A program made the position numbers and the translations under genes. Below the pieces are notes generated by a model, which worked only from the letters and a program-made list of their open reading frames with translations, did not search any database and was not told the DNA's origin. 64,000 nucleotides of DNA from Micromonospora musae (GTDB lineage: Bacteria; Actinomycetota; Actinomycetes; Mycobacteriales; Micromonosporaceae): positions 22,329 to 86,328 of the forward strand of contig NZ_RAZT01000023.1 in assembly GCF_003626635.1 (NCBI RefSeq), in the 5' to 3' direction. This document shows positions 27,971 to 36,111 of this stretch, one piece after another (positions within the stretch are counted from its first letter, which is position 1; each line of letters opens with the position of its first letter).

Positions 27971-29254
27971 TCACCGGCGGCGGTCCAGCAGGAGGACGTC
28001 CACCGTGGAGCCGGCGGCGGCCGTGGTGACCCGCTCACCGAGCACCAGGAGGCCGTTTGCCTCGGCGAGACCGGAGAGGGTGAACGGCCCACCGCTGAGC
28101 GGCTGGACCGTGTAGCCGCCGCCGCGCCGCTCGGCGACGTGCGCGGGGCGGAACTCGCGCAGCCCGCCCGGTGAGGAGACGGTCTCCAGCAGGTGCGCCC
28201 GGACGCTGGGCCGGAAGACCGGCTCGGCCCCGGCGAGCAGCTGGATCGCCGGGCGGGCGAGCACCTCGAAGCCGATCAGGGCCGCCCCAGGATCGCCCGG
28301 CAGGCAGACCACCGGCACCTCCTCGGCGCCGACCGTGCCGAAGCCGAGCGCCGTGCCGGGGTAGAGCGCCACCTCGGTGAAGGTGACCGGCCCGGCTCGG
28401 CCCCCCTCGCGGCGGGAGAGGATCCGGCGGACCATGTCACCCGGACCGGTGCCGGTGCCGCCGGTGGTGATGATCAGGTCGGCCCGCAGGGTCTGGTCCT
28501 CCAACAGCCCGCGCAGCCCCTCCGGGTCGTCGTCGCAGATCCCGACCCGGTACGCCAACGCGCCCGCCTCGGCGGCCGCGGCGGTCAACGCGTGCGAGTT
28601 CGCGTCCACCACCTGACCGGGCTGGCTGCCCCGGCCCACGTCGACCAGTTCGTCGCCGGTGGCCACGACGACCACCCGCGGGCTGGGCCGGACCACCACA
28701 TGCCCGATGCCGGTGGCGGCGAAGACCGCGACCAGGGCAGGCGTGACGTACGTGCCGGCCCGGGCGAGCAGCGTTCCGGCCGGCAGCTCGTCCCCGGCCC
28801 GGCGTACCCCGTACCCCCGCTTGGGGGTGCGGTAGATCTCCACGGCGGCCATGCCCTGGTCGGTCCACTCCACGGGCACCACCACGTCGGCGGCGACCGG
28901 CAGGGGCGCCCCGGCGGCCACCGAGAAGCAGGAGCCGGGCGTGAGCCGGACCGGTCGCCAGCTGGCCGCGCCGAGGTCACCGACGACGTTGAGCCGGACC
29001 GCCCGCCCACCGGCGGCCCGGCCCGCGCCGGAGATGTCCTCCCAACGCGCGGCGTACCCGTCAACGGCCGACTGGTCGAAGGCCGGGAACGCGTGCGGCG
29101 CGACGACGTCCTCGGCGAGGACGTTGCCGTACGCCTGGGTGAGGTCGAGGTCGAGCGGAGGCAGCGCGCGTAACCTGCGCAGCACACTGCCCAGGTAGTC
29201 GGCGAGCGGCGTCAACTCGTTCGCGGCCGCCTCGGCGTCGGCCGTAGCGGTCAT
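27971..29254 (-). CDS. glp: Gephyrin-like molybdotransferase Glp (MoeA paralogue)
   Basis: A 427-residue MoeA-fold protein: PLADYLGSVL, FPAFDQSAVDGYA, the central VVVVATGDELVDVG, TTGGTGTGPGDM and LPGDPGAALIGFEVLARPAI. In molybdenum cofactor synthesis MoeA inserts molybdate into MPT. In actinobacteria the copy beside galU and glpR is Glp, which binds FtsZ and the GlpR receptor in divisome organisation and may have lost catalysis. The neighbourhood points to Glp. No other Moco gene is nearby. The ATG overlaps the galU stop (ATGA). Confidence 0.85.
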   Translation of the reverse strand: MTATADAEAAANELTPLADYLGSVLRRLRALPPLDLDLTQAYGNVLAEDVVAPHAFPAFDQSAVDGYAARWEDISGAGRAAGGRAVRLNVVGDLGAASWRPVRLTPGSCFSVAAGAPLPVAADVVVPVEWTDQGMAAVEIYRTPKRGYGVRRAGDELPAGTLLARAGTYVTPALVAVFAATGIGHVVVRPSPRVVVVATGDELVDVGRGSQPGQVVDANSHALTAAAAEAGALAYRVGICDDDPEGLRGLLEDQTLRADLIITTGGTGTGPGDMVRRILSRREGGRAGPVTFTEVALYPGTALGFGTVGAEEVPVVCLPGDPGAALIGFEVLARPAIQLLAGAEPVFRPSVRAHLLETVSSPGGLREFRPAHVAERRGGGYTVQPLSGGPFTLSGLAEANGLLVLGERVTTAAAGSTVDVLLLDRRR

Positions 29255-30204
29255 GTATTGGGACCACCCGACACGTTGGAGTTCACGAAGTCGGTGAGCC
29301 ACTTGCGGAACTCGGCGCCGAAGTCCTCCCGCTCGACGGCGATCTGCACCACCGTCTGCAGGTAACCGAGCGGCATGCCGGTGTCGTAGCGGGTGCCCCG
29401 GTAGACGATCGCGTGCACCGGTGTCCCCTCCGTACGCAGCAGCTCCATCGCGTCGGTCAGCTGGATCTCACCGCCGCTGCCCGGCTTCGTACGCCGGATC
29501 GCGTCGAAGATCTTTCCCGGCAGCACGTACCGGCCGAGGACCGCCAGGTTGCTCGGCGCCTCCTCCGGGTCGGGCTTCTCGACCATGCCGGTGACCCGGA
29601 CGACCTCGCCGATGTCGGTCAGCTCGGACTCGGCCGGCTCGACCGAGGCGATGCCGTACCGCTTCGTCTCGGCCGGGTCGACCTCGAAGAACGCGAGGAC
29701 CACCCCACCGGTTCGGGCCTGGAGTTCCAGCATCGCCGGCAGCAGCGGCTCGTCCATCTTGACGAACTCGTCGCCCAGCAGCACGGCGAAGGGCTGGTCG
29801 CCGACGTGCGACTCGGCGTACCCGACGGCGTGGCCGAGGCCCAGCTGTTCGGGCTGCCGGACTGTGTAGATCTCGGCCAGTTCGCTGGGGCGCTGCACCG
29901 CGGCCAGGATCTCCGGCTTCTTCTCCAGCCGGGCCTCCAGGTCGGGGCGGCGGTCGAAGTGGTCCACCATCGAGGTCTTACCCCGTCCGGTGATCAGCAG
30001 CACGTCGCTGATGCCGGCCTGGGTGGCCTCTTCGACGATGTACTGCAACACCGGCCGGTCGACCACCGGCAGCAGCTCCTTGGGCACCGCCTTCGTGGCG
30101 GGAAGGAAGCGGGTGGCGAGACCGGCGGCCGGGATGACGGCCTTCACCGCGCGGGGGCGGCCCGTGGCGGCCGTCGTTGAGGAGTTCGCTGAGTGCACCG
30201 ACAT
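29251..30204 (-). CDS. galU: UTP-glucose-1-phosphate uridylyltransferase
   Basis: A 317-residue nucleotidyltransferase that makes UDP-glucose for cell-envelope glycans and trehalose. Motifs: AVIPAAGLATRFLPATKAVPKEL (nucleotide loop), RPVLQYIVEEATQAG, the GDEFV metal site, MVEKPDPEEAPSNLAVLGRYVL and GEIQLTDAM. The start MSVHSANSS is the only suitable one. It begins 9 bases after the diguanylate cyclase stop and ends in a 4-base overlap with glp, so the three genes are surely one transcript. Confidence 0.96.
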   Translation of the reverse strand: MSVHSANSSTTAATGRPRAVKAVIPAAGLATRFLPATKAVPKELLPVVDRPVLQYIVEEATQAGISDVLLITGRGKTSMVDHFDRRPDLEARLEKKPEILAAVQRPSELAEIYTVRQPEQLGLGHAVGYAESHVGDQPFAVLLGDEFVKMDEPLLPAMLELQARTGGVVLAFFEVDPAETKRYGIASVEPAESELTDIGEVVRVTGMVEKPDPEEAPSNLAVLGRYVLPGKIFDAIRRTKPGSGGEIQLTDAMELLRTEGTPVHAIVYRGTRYDTGMPLGYLQTVVQIAVEREDFGAEFRKWLTDFVNSNVSGGPNT

Positions 30205-30213
30205 GTCGCGAGA

Positions 30214-32637
30214 CTATCGGCCACGGCTCTGCCGCGGCGGGTGTGGCCCGGAAGACGCGCCGCCCCCGGCGGCGGTGCGCGGGGAGCCGGGCCCGGCTCG
30301 GGCGATGTCCGGGCCGGTGGTTGCCGGGGCCGTCGGCTCGGTGGCGCCTCCGGGAACCGGGGTCGTCTCGTCGGTGCAGGTCGCGGCGGCCGGCTCGGTG
30401 CGTACGGGCACGGCCGCGCGGCCCGCGCGCGGCATTCCGTCGGTCGGGGTGACCGCCGCCGCCGGCACCGGCAGCTCGCGTGCGGCCGACTGCCGCGGGG
30501 CGCTGACCCGGTAGGTGTCCCGGCCGGCCGCCTTCGCGGCGTAGAGCGCGTCGTCGGCCGCCTCCAGCACCTGCTGCCCGGTGTCCGCGTGGTCGGGGTA
30601 GACGGCGATGCCGATGGAGACGGTCACCCGTACCGGGACAGGTGAGCCGGCGTGCGCCTCGACCGGCATCGACGTGTCCCGGATCGCCGCGCCGAGCCGC
30701 TCCGCGACGATCGCCGCGCCCCGGGCGTCGGTCTCCGGCAGCAGCAGGACGAACTCCTCGCCACCCTGCCGGAACGCCAGGTCGACCTCGCGGATCTCGT
30801 CGCGCAGCCGGCGGGCGAACTCGGCCAGTACCGTGTCACCGGCCAAGTGCCCGTAGGTGTCGTTGACGTCCTTGAACCGGTCGAGGTCCAGGGCGAGGAC
30901 GCTCAGCATCCGGCCGAAGCGGCTGGCCCGCTCGACCTCCCGCCGGATCGACTCGCGCAGGTAGCGGTAGTTCCACAGCCCGGTCAGCGGGTCGGTGAGC
31001 GACAGCCGCTGCGCCTCCTCGTGCCCACGTACGTTCTCCACCGCCACGGCCGCGTGGCTCGCGAACGTACGCAGGGTGACCAGGTCGTCGTCGTCGAACT
31101 CGTCCGTGCCGAGCCGGTCGTAGAGGGCGAGCACCCCGAGCGCCGCCGCCGGCTCGGCGCCACTCGTGGCCCGACCACCGGACCCGGTAACGGCGCCGCC
31201 GGGCAGCTCGACGGTCGGGAAGTCGTCGGACGAACCACCCGCCGGGGCCCGGTCCCCCTCCGGCGAGGTCGCCTCGGCGACCGCCGGGCCGCCGGGTCGC
31301 GCGGGGCCGGTGGCGGACGCCGGGCCGGTGGGGGCGGCGAACGGGACCGCGATGTACGTCCGGCACCGCGGCTCCCCCGGCGGTACGTCGGCCGGGTCCA
31401 TCCGGCCCCGCTGTGGCATCCCGGTCGCCGCGACGGCACCCACCACCCCGCTGCCGACGGGCACCCGCAGCGTCGTCGGCGCGTCCCCCTCCGGCCAGCG
31501 CCCGTCCAGACCGTCGGTGCACTGGGCGACGAGCGCCCCACCCGACTCGACCAGGAGTACGGCGCCGGCCCGCGCACCGGTCGCCGCGATCGCGCTGTTC
31601 AGGATCACCCGCAGGATGCGCTGCAGGTCGTGTGTGCTCGCCAGGGTGTCCCCGAGGACGGCGAGGTGCCCACGCAGCTGATCGCGGCTGCTGGTCAGCG
31701 CGGCCACGTATGAGCCGGTCTCCCGGGTCATCCGGTTGAACGCGCCGGCCAGGCGGCCCAGCTCGTCGCGGGTGCGTACCGGAACCCGGGCGGTCAGGTC
31801 ACCGTCCGCCACCCGGTCGACGGCGGTGGCCAGCTCGACCAGCGGGCGGGTCGTGACCCGGGCCAGGCGCCAGGCGGCGAGCACGGCGAGCAGCCCGGCC
31901 AGCACCACCGCCCCGATCAGCGCCGTGTTCAGCCCGGGAGGTTGCTCGCTGGGCACCGAGAGCACCAGGGGCAGCGGCTGCCCGGACGAGGGACCGATGC
32001 GGCGGACGTACCGCCCGTCGGCCGTCTCGGTGACCTGCTCGTCGTCGAGCGTGCCGGCGGCCGCGAGCACGGCGTCGCGTACCTCGCGCGTCTCGGTCGT
32101 GTGGGTGACCCGCGCGGGGGCGGCGCCATCGTCGAGCAGGGTGACCGCGACGCCGGTCACCGCGGCGAGCCGGGTCACGAACGCCGGGTCGACCGGCTGG
32201 GCCGCGGCGACCGTGCCGAGCGTCGTCCCGGCCTGGTCGCGCAGGTCGACCCGGGCGGTCAGCGCGGTGACCGGCCCGCTTGCCACCGTGCCGGCGCACT
32301 CCTGCCAGGGGGTCGACGGCGCGCCGGGGGTGGTGTAGGTGACCCGTCCCGCGACGTCGCTCAGCATCACCGCGGCGGCCAGGCCGCGCCTCACCACCTG
32401 GCCCGCGGCGCTCGCCGGGTCGCCACGGGTCAGCGCGACCGCGTCGGCCGCGGCCCGTAGCTGCTGGCAGAGGGCGTCGACGGAGGTACGCACGGCGGCG
32501 GCGGCCACGGCGAGCCGCTCGGCCGAGCGCCCGCGGTCGACGGTGTTCAGGGTCGAGGCCACGAAGAGAGCGCCGAGCAGGACCGGGCCGAGGACCACCG
32601 TGAGGAAGGCCGCCGTCAACCGTCCGCGTAGCGTCAC
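30214..32637 (-). CDS. Membrane diguanylate cyclase (sensor-HAMP-GAF-GGDEF)
   Basis: An 807-residue sensor that makes cyclic di-GMP. N-terminal helix near 8-30, extracytoplasmic sensor domain to about 235, second helix near 240-258, HAMP domain (VTTRPLVELATAVDRVADGDL...), GAF-like domain with a disordered insert near 450-500, then GGDEF. The active site is GGEEF near residue 625, and the product-inhibition I-site REVD lies exactly five residues before it, so the cyclase should be active and feedback-controlled. A Pro/Ala-rich tail of about 90 residues ends it. No EAL domain. GTG start. First gene of the galU-glp-glpR operon. Confidence 0.92.
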   Translation of the reverse strand: MTLRGRLTAAFLTVVLGPVLLGALFVASTLNTVDRGRSAERLAVAAAAVRTSVDALCQQLRAAADAVALTRGDPASAAGQVVRRGLAAAVMLSDVAGRVTYTTPGAPSTPWQECAGTVASGPVTALTARVDLRDQAGTTLGTVAAAQPVDPAFVTRLAAVTGVAVTLLDDGAAPARVTHTTETREVRDAVLAAAGTLDDEQVTETADGRYVRRIGPSSGQPLPLVLSVPSEQPPGLNTALIGAVVLAGLLAVLAAWRLARVTTRPLVELATAVDRVADGDLTARVPVRTRDELGRLAGAFNRMTRETGSYVAALTSSRDQLRGHLAVLGDTLASTHDLQRILRVILNSAIAATGARAGAVLLVESGGALVAQCTDGLDGRWPEGDAPTTLRVPVGSGVVGAVAATGMPQRGRMDPADVPPGEPRCRTYIAVPFAAPTGPASATGPARPGGPAVAEATSPEGDRAPAGGSSDDFPTVELPGGAVTGSGGRATSGAEPAAALGVLALYDRLGTDEFDDDDLVTLRTFASHAAVAVENVRGHEEAQRLSLTDPLTGLWNYRYLRESIRREVERASRFGRMLSVLALDLDRFKDVNDTYGHLAGDTVLAEFARRLRDEIREVDLAFRQGGEEFVLLLPETDARGAAIVAERLGAAIRDTSMPVEAHAGSPVPVRVTVSIGIAVYPDHADTGQQVLEAADDALYAAKAAGRDTYRVSAPRQSAARELPVPAAAVTPTDGMPRAGRAAVPVRTEPAAATCTDETTPVPGGATEPTAPATTGPDIARAGPGSPRTAAGGGASSGPHPPRQSRGR

Positions 32638-32749
32638 TCGGTTCCCCCCGAAAGTTCCGCCTCCCTTGTTGCGATGCTGACACAGAGCAACCGTGGGAGT
32701 GGCGTTGCGTCAGGAGTGTTGCGTGCCGGAATTTTCTTATGGAGCTGAA

Positions 32750-33412
32750 GTGACTCATGTGGCGAAACGGGACATGCGGGCGAGGTTGCTCGCCCGCCGC
32801 CGGGAGCTGACCGCCGACGCCCGGTCGGTGGCCGCGGCCCGCGTGCAGGCCGAACTCGTCTCGTTGGTACGCCGACTGCGGCCGATCCGGGTGACGGCCT
32901 ACGTGCCGGTCGGCTCGGAGCCCGGCGGCCCGGAGCTGCCGGAGGTGCTGCGGGCGGCGCTGCCGGCCGACGGCGAGCTGCTGCTGCCGGTGCTGCTGCC
33001 CGACCTCGACCTGGACTGGGCCGCCTACGACGGCCCCGAGGCCCTCGTCGCGGCCGGGCGGGGGATGCGCGAGCCCACCGGGCGGCGGCTCGGCCCGGAC
33101 GCGATCGTGGACGCCGGGCTGGTGGTGCTGCCGGCGGTCGCCGTCGACCTGGCCGGAGTGCGACTCGGCCGCGGCGGCGGCTCGTACGACCGGGCGCTGG
33201 CCCGGCTCCCCGAGGCGGCCCTGACCGTGGTTCCGCTGCACGACGGCGAGCTGGTCAGCGTGCTTCCCGCCGAGCCGCACGACCGTCCGGTCCGCGCCGT
33301 GGTCACCCCCGCCGAGGGGCTGCGTACGCTTGATGCCGCCCCGCCGTCCGGTCGGGGTACGCCGCCGGGTGTCGCGCCCCACACGTCCGCTGGACGAACC
33401 CGGGGGGAATGA
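32750..33412 (+). CDS. 5-formyltetrahydrofolate cyclo-ligase
   Basis: Converts 5-formyl-THF to 5,10-methenyl-THF with ATP. The 220-residue protein has KRDMRARLLARRREL at the N-terminus, YVPVGSEPGGPEL (substrate loop) and the ATP/Mg motif VRLGRGGGSYDRAL. GTG chosen because GGAG lies five bases upstream; a second in-frame GTG nine bases later is possible. It diverges from the diguanylate cyclase and is followed by the fmdB-like gene, the usual actinobacterial order. Confidence 0.92.
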   Translation: MTHVAKRDMRARLLARRRELTADARSVAAARVQAELVSLVRRLRPIRVTAYVPVGSEPGGPELPEVLRAALPADGELLLPVLLPDLDLDWAAYDGPEALVAAGRGMREPTGRRLGPDAIVDAGLVVLPAVAVDLAGVRLGRGGGSYDRALARLPEAALTVVPLHDGELVSVLPAEPHDRPVRAVVTPAEGLRTLDAAPPSGRGTPPGVAPHTSAGRTRGE

Positions 33413-33473
33413 CGCAACATTGGCACTCGAAGACGTCGAGTGCCAACCGGCCGAACCCGATCCGGAGGAGAAA

Positions 33474-33863
33474 GTGCCCACGTACCAGTACGCCTGCACC
33501 TCGTGCGGTCGCCAGCTCGAGGCGGTGCAGTCCTTCTCCGACGCCCCGCTGACCGAGTGCCCGGAGTGCGCGGGACGGCTGCGCAAGGTCTTCAACTCGG
33601 TGGGCATCGTGTTCAAGGGCTCGGGCTTCTACCGCACCGACTCGCGCTCGTCCGGCTCCGACACCGTCTCCGCCTCGTCCGACGGCGGCAAGTCGACGAA
33701 GTCCGACTCGTCCAGCAGCGCGTCCAGCTCGACCAAGTCGTCCGGTTCGAGCGGCTCGTCCGGTTCGAACGGCTCGTCCGGTTCGAGCGGCTCGTCGTCG
33801 AACGGTTCCTCGTCGAGCAAGACGCCGGCCGCCAGCAGCAGCAACACCAGCAGCTCTTCCTGA
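33474..33863 (+). CDS. FmdB-type zinc ribbon protein with poly-Ser tail
   Basis: A 129-residue protein. The first 60 residues (MPTYQYACTSCGRQLE...LTECPECAGRLRKVF) are the FmdB putative regulatory zinc ribbon with CxxC-CxxC ligands. The rest is a Ser/Gly/Lys low-complexity tail (GSSGSSGSNGSSG type) made by repeats of TCCGGTTCGAGCGGCTCG. GGAGGAG precedes the GTG start. FmdB proteins are linked to formamidase regulation only by old naming; the function is unknown. Partner of the cyclo-ligase upstream, 61 bases apart. Confidence 0.88.
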   Translation: MPTYQYACTSCGRQLEAVQSFSDAPLTECPECAGRLRKVFNSVGIVFKGSGFYRTDSRSSGSDTVSASSDGGKSTKSDSSSSASSSTKSSGSSGSSGSNGSSGSSGSSSNGSSSSKTPAASSSNTSSSS

Positions 33864-33891
33864 CCGCCCTCGTCGGCGTCCCCTGACCCTG

Positions 33892-33928
33892 CGCGCCGGT
33901 ACGCCCCTCGTCGGGGCGTACCGGCGCG
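33892..33928 (+). terminator. Terminator of the cyclo-ligase/fmdB transcript
   Basis: A 16-bp perfect stem CGCGCCGGTACGCCCC/GGGGCGTACCGGCGCG with a 5-base loop is followed by TTCTC, 28 bases after the fmdB stop. Confidence 0.85.
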
Positions 33929-33959
33929 TTCTCGTCGGGGCACACCGCCTGCTCAGGCC

Positions 33960-34079
33960 GGCTGCTCCTCGCCGGCGCCGCACCGCCGTGGCCCCGGCTG
34001 CTCCTCACCCGCACTTCTCCGCCATGCCCCCGGCTACTCCTCGCCAGCACGGCACCGCCGTGGCCCTGGCTGCTAGCAG
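33960..34079. repeat. 36-bp degenerate tandem repeat
   Basis: Three consecutive 36-bp units, each starting GGCTGCTCCTC or GGCTACTCCTC and ending near GTGGCCC, plus a partial fourth. Identity between units is about 65-75 percent, so this is an older array. Confidence 0.7.
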
Positions 34080-34099
34080 ATCCACGCCGCCGACGGCGG

Positions 34100-34139
34100 T
34101 TGTCCACAGGCTGCCTCGTTGTCCACAGGCTGTGGACAA
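34100..34139. promoter_or_regulatory. Cluster of three DnaA boxes
   Basis: Three perfect TTGTCCACA boxes, the actinobacterial DnaA consensus: 34100-34108 and 34119-34127 on the plus strand, and 34131-34139 inverted, the last two forming a palindrome with a 3-base centre. Boxes one and two are 19 bases apart. There is no dnaA or dnaN nearby, so this is not the usual oriC context. It may titrate DnaA or control the SAF gene that begins 85 bases downstream. Confidence 0.7.
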
Positions 34140-34223
34140 CGGCCCGCGATGCGCGCCGCAGCACTCCTAAGCTCGCAGCCGAGGGGGCCACGTCGGCGCC
34201 CACCGGCGAGGGGCGGAGGCGTG

Positions 34224-34799
34224 ATGGCGGAGACGGGCACGGCGACGGCACTGCGTCCGCTGCGCCGACCACGCCTGCCGCGCCGCGGCACCCTGCTCCG
34301 TGCCGCGCTCGTCGCCGGGCTGCTCGGCCTGGCGGCGGCCGTCCTGCACACCCCGCCCGGCTGTTCACCCCCGCCGGCGTCCGCCCCGGCCCCGTCGACT
34401 CCGCGCCCCGGTCCGGGTGACAGCCCCGCCCCCTCGGCGGCGGCGGTGCCGGACCTCCCCACCGAGCGGGACACGATCCCGGCGACCAGCGACCCGCACC
34501 GGGCCGAGGGGAGGTTGCCCATCCCCGCCGGCAGCGTGGGCGTGCCGGTCCGGTTGGCCGAGCCGGCCGCGCTCGCCGTGGTACGCCCCGGCGCCCACGT
34601 GGACCTGCTCGCCGCGCCGGCGGATGGCCGAGGCGCCGCGCCCAGCCTGCTCGCGAGCGGCGCGCTCGTGCTCGACGTCGTGGGCGCCGGCGAGACGGAC
34701 GGCTCGGCCGCGCTCTACCTCGCCCTCGACCCGGACCAGGCACGGCGGACCGTCGGACAGCCGGAGGGGAGCCGGTTCGCGGTCGTGGTACGCGGATGA
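34224..34799 (+). CDS. SAF/CpaB-like membrane-anchored protein
   Basis: A 191-residue protein: basic cytoplasmic N-terminus, one helix near residues 28-45 (LLRAALVAGLLGLAAAVLH), a Pro-rich external stretch, then a C-terminal SAF-like/RcpC region (RLPIPAGSVGVPVRLAEPAALAVVRPG and a GARVDLL-type AHVDLLAAP). This resembles the Flp pilus assembly protein CpaB, but no other pilus genes are here and the SAF part is short. ATG chosen with GGCGGAGG upstream; an in-frame GTG one codon before is possible. Confidence 0.7.
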   Translation: MAETGTATALRPLRRPRLPRRGTLLRAALVAGLLGLAAAVLHTPPGCSPPPASAPAPSTPRPGPGDSPAPSAAAVPDLPTERDTIPATSDPHRAEGRLPIPAGSVGVPVRLAEPAALAVVRPGAHVDLLAAPADGRGAAPSLLASGALVLDVVGAGETDGSAALYLALDPDQARRTVGQPEGSRFAVVVRG

Positions 34800-34900
34800 G
34801 CCCACCCGGCCGCGCCGGCGCGGTCGGCTGGTGTTTGCCTGGCGGGGGTCGTCGCGGCAGGAGACCGGCGCCGCGCAGCCGGGATACGGGAAGAGAGACG

Positions 34901-35000
34901 CGGCGACGCGCGGAGGCGGGCGGCGATCCGCGAAGGCGGGCGGCGATCCGCGAAGGCGGGCGGCGACGCGGGGAGGCGGGCGGCGACGCGGGGAGGAGAT
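34901..35000. repeat. 20-bp tandem repeat, five copies
   Basis: Five contiguous 20-bp units (CGGCGATCCGCGAAGGCGGG and CGGCGACGCGGGGAGGCGGG variants) run up to the stop codon of the small gene at 35000. Units two and three are identical. Confidence 0.9.
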
Positions 35001-35173
35001 CAGTCCCAGTGCGGAGGTCGCTCGGCGTGCAGCCAGTCGTCGTTGCCGGTGGCGCGCTCGCCCCAGCCACGGTCCGTGTCGTCGCTCGTCTGCTCAGGCA
35101 GCACCACGAATTCGTCGCTCAGGTCGACGGTGCGATCGTCGTCGCGGCGGAAACCCGGGTCCTCGGTGCTCAC
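35000..35173 (-). CDS. Small acidic protein of unknown function
   Basis: A 57-residue, strongly acidic, Trp-containing peptide (MSTEDPGFRRDDDRTVDL... ending AERPPHWD). The GTG start was chosen because upstream sequence in the same frame runs into Arg/Gly-rich repeat translation. Codon bias is gene-like only in this last part, and the sequence is not low-complexity, so I regard it as a real small gene, without recognisable function. It lies alone between two repeat arrays. Confidence 0.55.
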   Translation of the reverse strand: MSTEDPGFRRDDDRTVDLSDEFVVLPEQTSDDTDRGWGERATGNDDWLHAERPPHWD

Positions 35174-35216
35174 GAGCCGCAAGGGTAACGCAGCCCCGGG
35201 CCCGGTGCCCCGTTTG

Positions 35217-35530
35217 CCGCCCCCGCCGCTCGCCCCCGCCGCTCGCCCCCGGCGCTCGCCCCCGTCGCTCACCCCCGCCCCGACCCTCGTCCTCGCCCCG
35301 GCCTCGCCCCACCCGCGCGCCGCCCTCGCTCCGGCCCCGCCCCGCTCCGACCCTCGCCCGGCCCCGCCCGCGCGCCGCCCTCGCCCTGGCCCCGCCCGCG
35401 CGCCGCCCTCGCCCTGGCCCCGCCCGCGCGCCGCCCTCGCCCTGGCCCCGCCCGCGCGCCGCCCTCGCCCTGGCCCCGCCCGCTCCGGCCCTCGCCCTCG
35501 CCCTGGCCCCGCCCGGCCCCGGCCGGCCTC
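35217..35530. repeat. C-rich tandem repeats (13-15 bp and 28 bp units)
   Basis: The left part is built of short units such as CGCTCGCCCCCGC. From about 35350 a 28-bp unit (CCCTCGCCCTGGCCCCGCCC...) repeats with exact copies at 35378, 35406 and 35434 and partial copies on both sides. One strand is almost devoid of A and carries the C-runs. Confidence 0.92.
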
Positions 35531-35539
35531 GGCCTCGGA

Positions 35540-35617
35540 TTGATCGACTCGACTCCCGGGAAGTCGTGGTGTCCTCGCGGCGGGAGAGCCCGACTTCACT
35601 GATCCCGAGTCGATCAA
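35540..35617. repeat. Dispersed palindromic intergenic element, copy 2
   Basis: Perfect outer arms TTGATCGACTCG/CGAGTCGATCAA (12 bp) and inner arms GAAGTCG/CGACTTC. It shares TGATCGACTCG(A) ends and overall layout with the element at 25903-25983, and like it directly abuts a GC-rich tandem array, here on its left side. Confidence 0.75.
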
Positions 35618-35721
35618 CGGTTGGAGAGCGGCCGGACTAAGCACCAGCGGCCCCGATCCGACCCGGCCGGTCGGTCGCGTCCTGCGGTCGAGTACGGCGC
35701 GCATTGGTAGCGTCGGACGGC

Positions 35722-36111
35722 GTGACGACCCCCAGCGGCGGCAGCTCCCCGGACGACTTCTGGCGGCGACCTCCGTCCGGCGGCGAAGGGCTGCCGGACC
35801 GAGCGACGGCACCGATCACCGGCGACGGCACGCCCCCCGCCGGAGGCGTCGCGCCCGGCGCGAACGTGGGGCCGGGCGGCGCGACGTACGGCGGGTACAC
35901 CGGCCCACCGCCGAGCACACCACCACCGGCGGGTTGGCGGCCCCCCATACACCTGCAACCGGCCGCCCCGCGCTCCCTGCCCCCGCAGGACATGGCCGCG
36001 CTGGACCAGGCCGAACAGCGCGCGCAGCGCGTCACGTACTCGATCGGCGCGGTCGCCGCCGTGGTGCTGGTCATCCTGGTCTGCCTGCTCTGCTCACGGC
36101 TCCTCCGCTGA
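35722..36111 (+). CDS. Small tail-anchored membrane protein
   Basis: A 129-residue protein with a Gly/Pro-rich disordered cytoplasmic N-terminus and a single C-terminal helix (YSIGAVAAVVLVILVCLLCSRLLR). The start giving MTTPSGGSSPDDFWRRPP is GTG. The sequence before the helix (PRSLPPQDMAALDQAEQRAQRVTY) is amphipathic. I recognise no family. It converges on the DUF2231 gene. Confidence 0.65.
   Translation: MTTPSGGSSPDDFWRRPPSGGEGLPDRATAPITGDGTPPAGGVAPGANVGPGGATYGGYTGPPPSTPPPAGWRPPIHLQPAAPRSLPPQDMAALDQAEQRAQRVTYSIGAVAAVVLVILVCLLCSRLLR

Larger units (their letters stand above)
33864..34223. other. Gene-free spacer with terminator, 36-bp repeats and DnaA boxes
   Basis: About 360 bases without a supported gene. 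From left to right it holds the fmdB terminator, a 36-bp tandem repeat, a three-box DnaA cluster and the ribosome binding site of the SAF gene. The 36-bp period allows open frames, but their composition is not gene-like. Confidence 0.7.
35174..35721. other. Gene-free repeat-rich spacer
   Basis: About 550 bases without a supported gene. The left two thirds are C-rich tandem repeats, followed by a dispersed palindrome and a short promoter-like region for the gene that starts with GTG at its right end. Confidence 0.7.

Noticed and set aside
33404..33430. Second sigma-R promoter at GGGGGAATGACG
   Set aside because: GGGAAT is present, but no GTT occurs 18 or 19 bases downstream.
34100..34139. Chromosomal origin oriC
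   Set aside because: Only three DnaA boxes and none of the flanking genes (dnaA, dnaN, recF, rpmH); oriC in actinomycetes has many more boxes. Kept instead as a DnaA-box cluster.
35174..35812. N-terminal extension of the small acidic protein to 270 residues
   Set aside because: The extension translates C-rich tandem repeats and the palindrome as Arg/Gly/Ala runs and extends into the neighbouring gene on the other strand.
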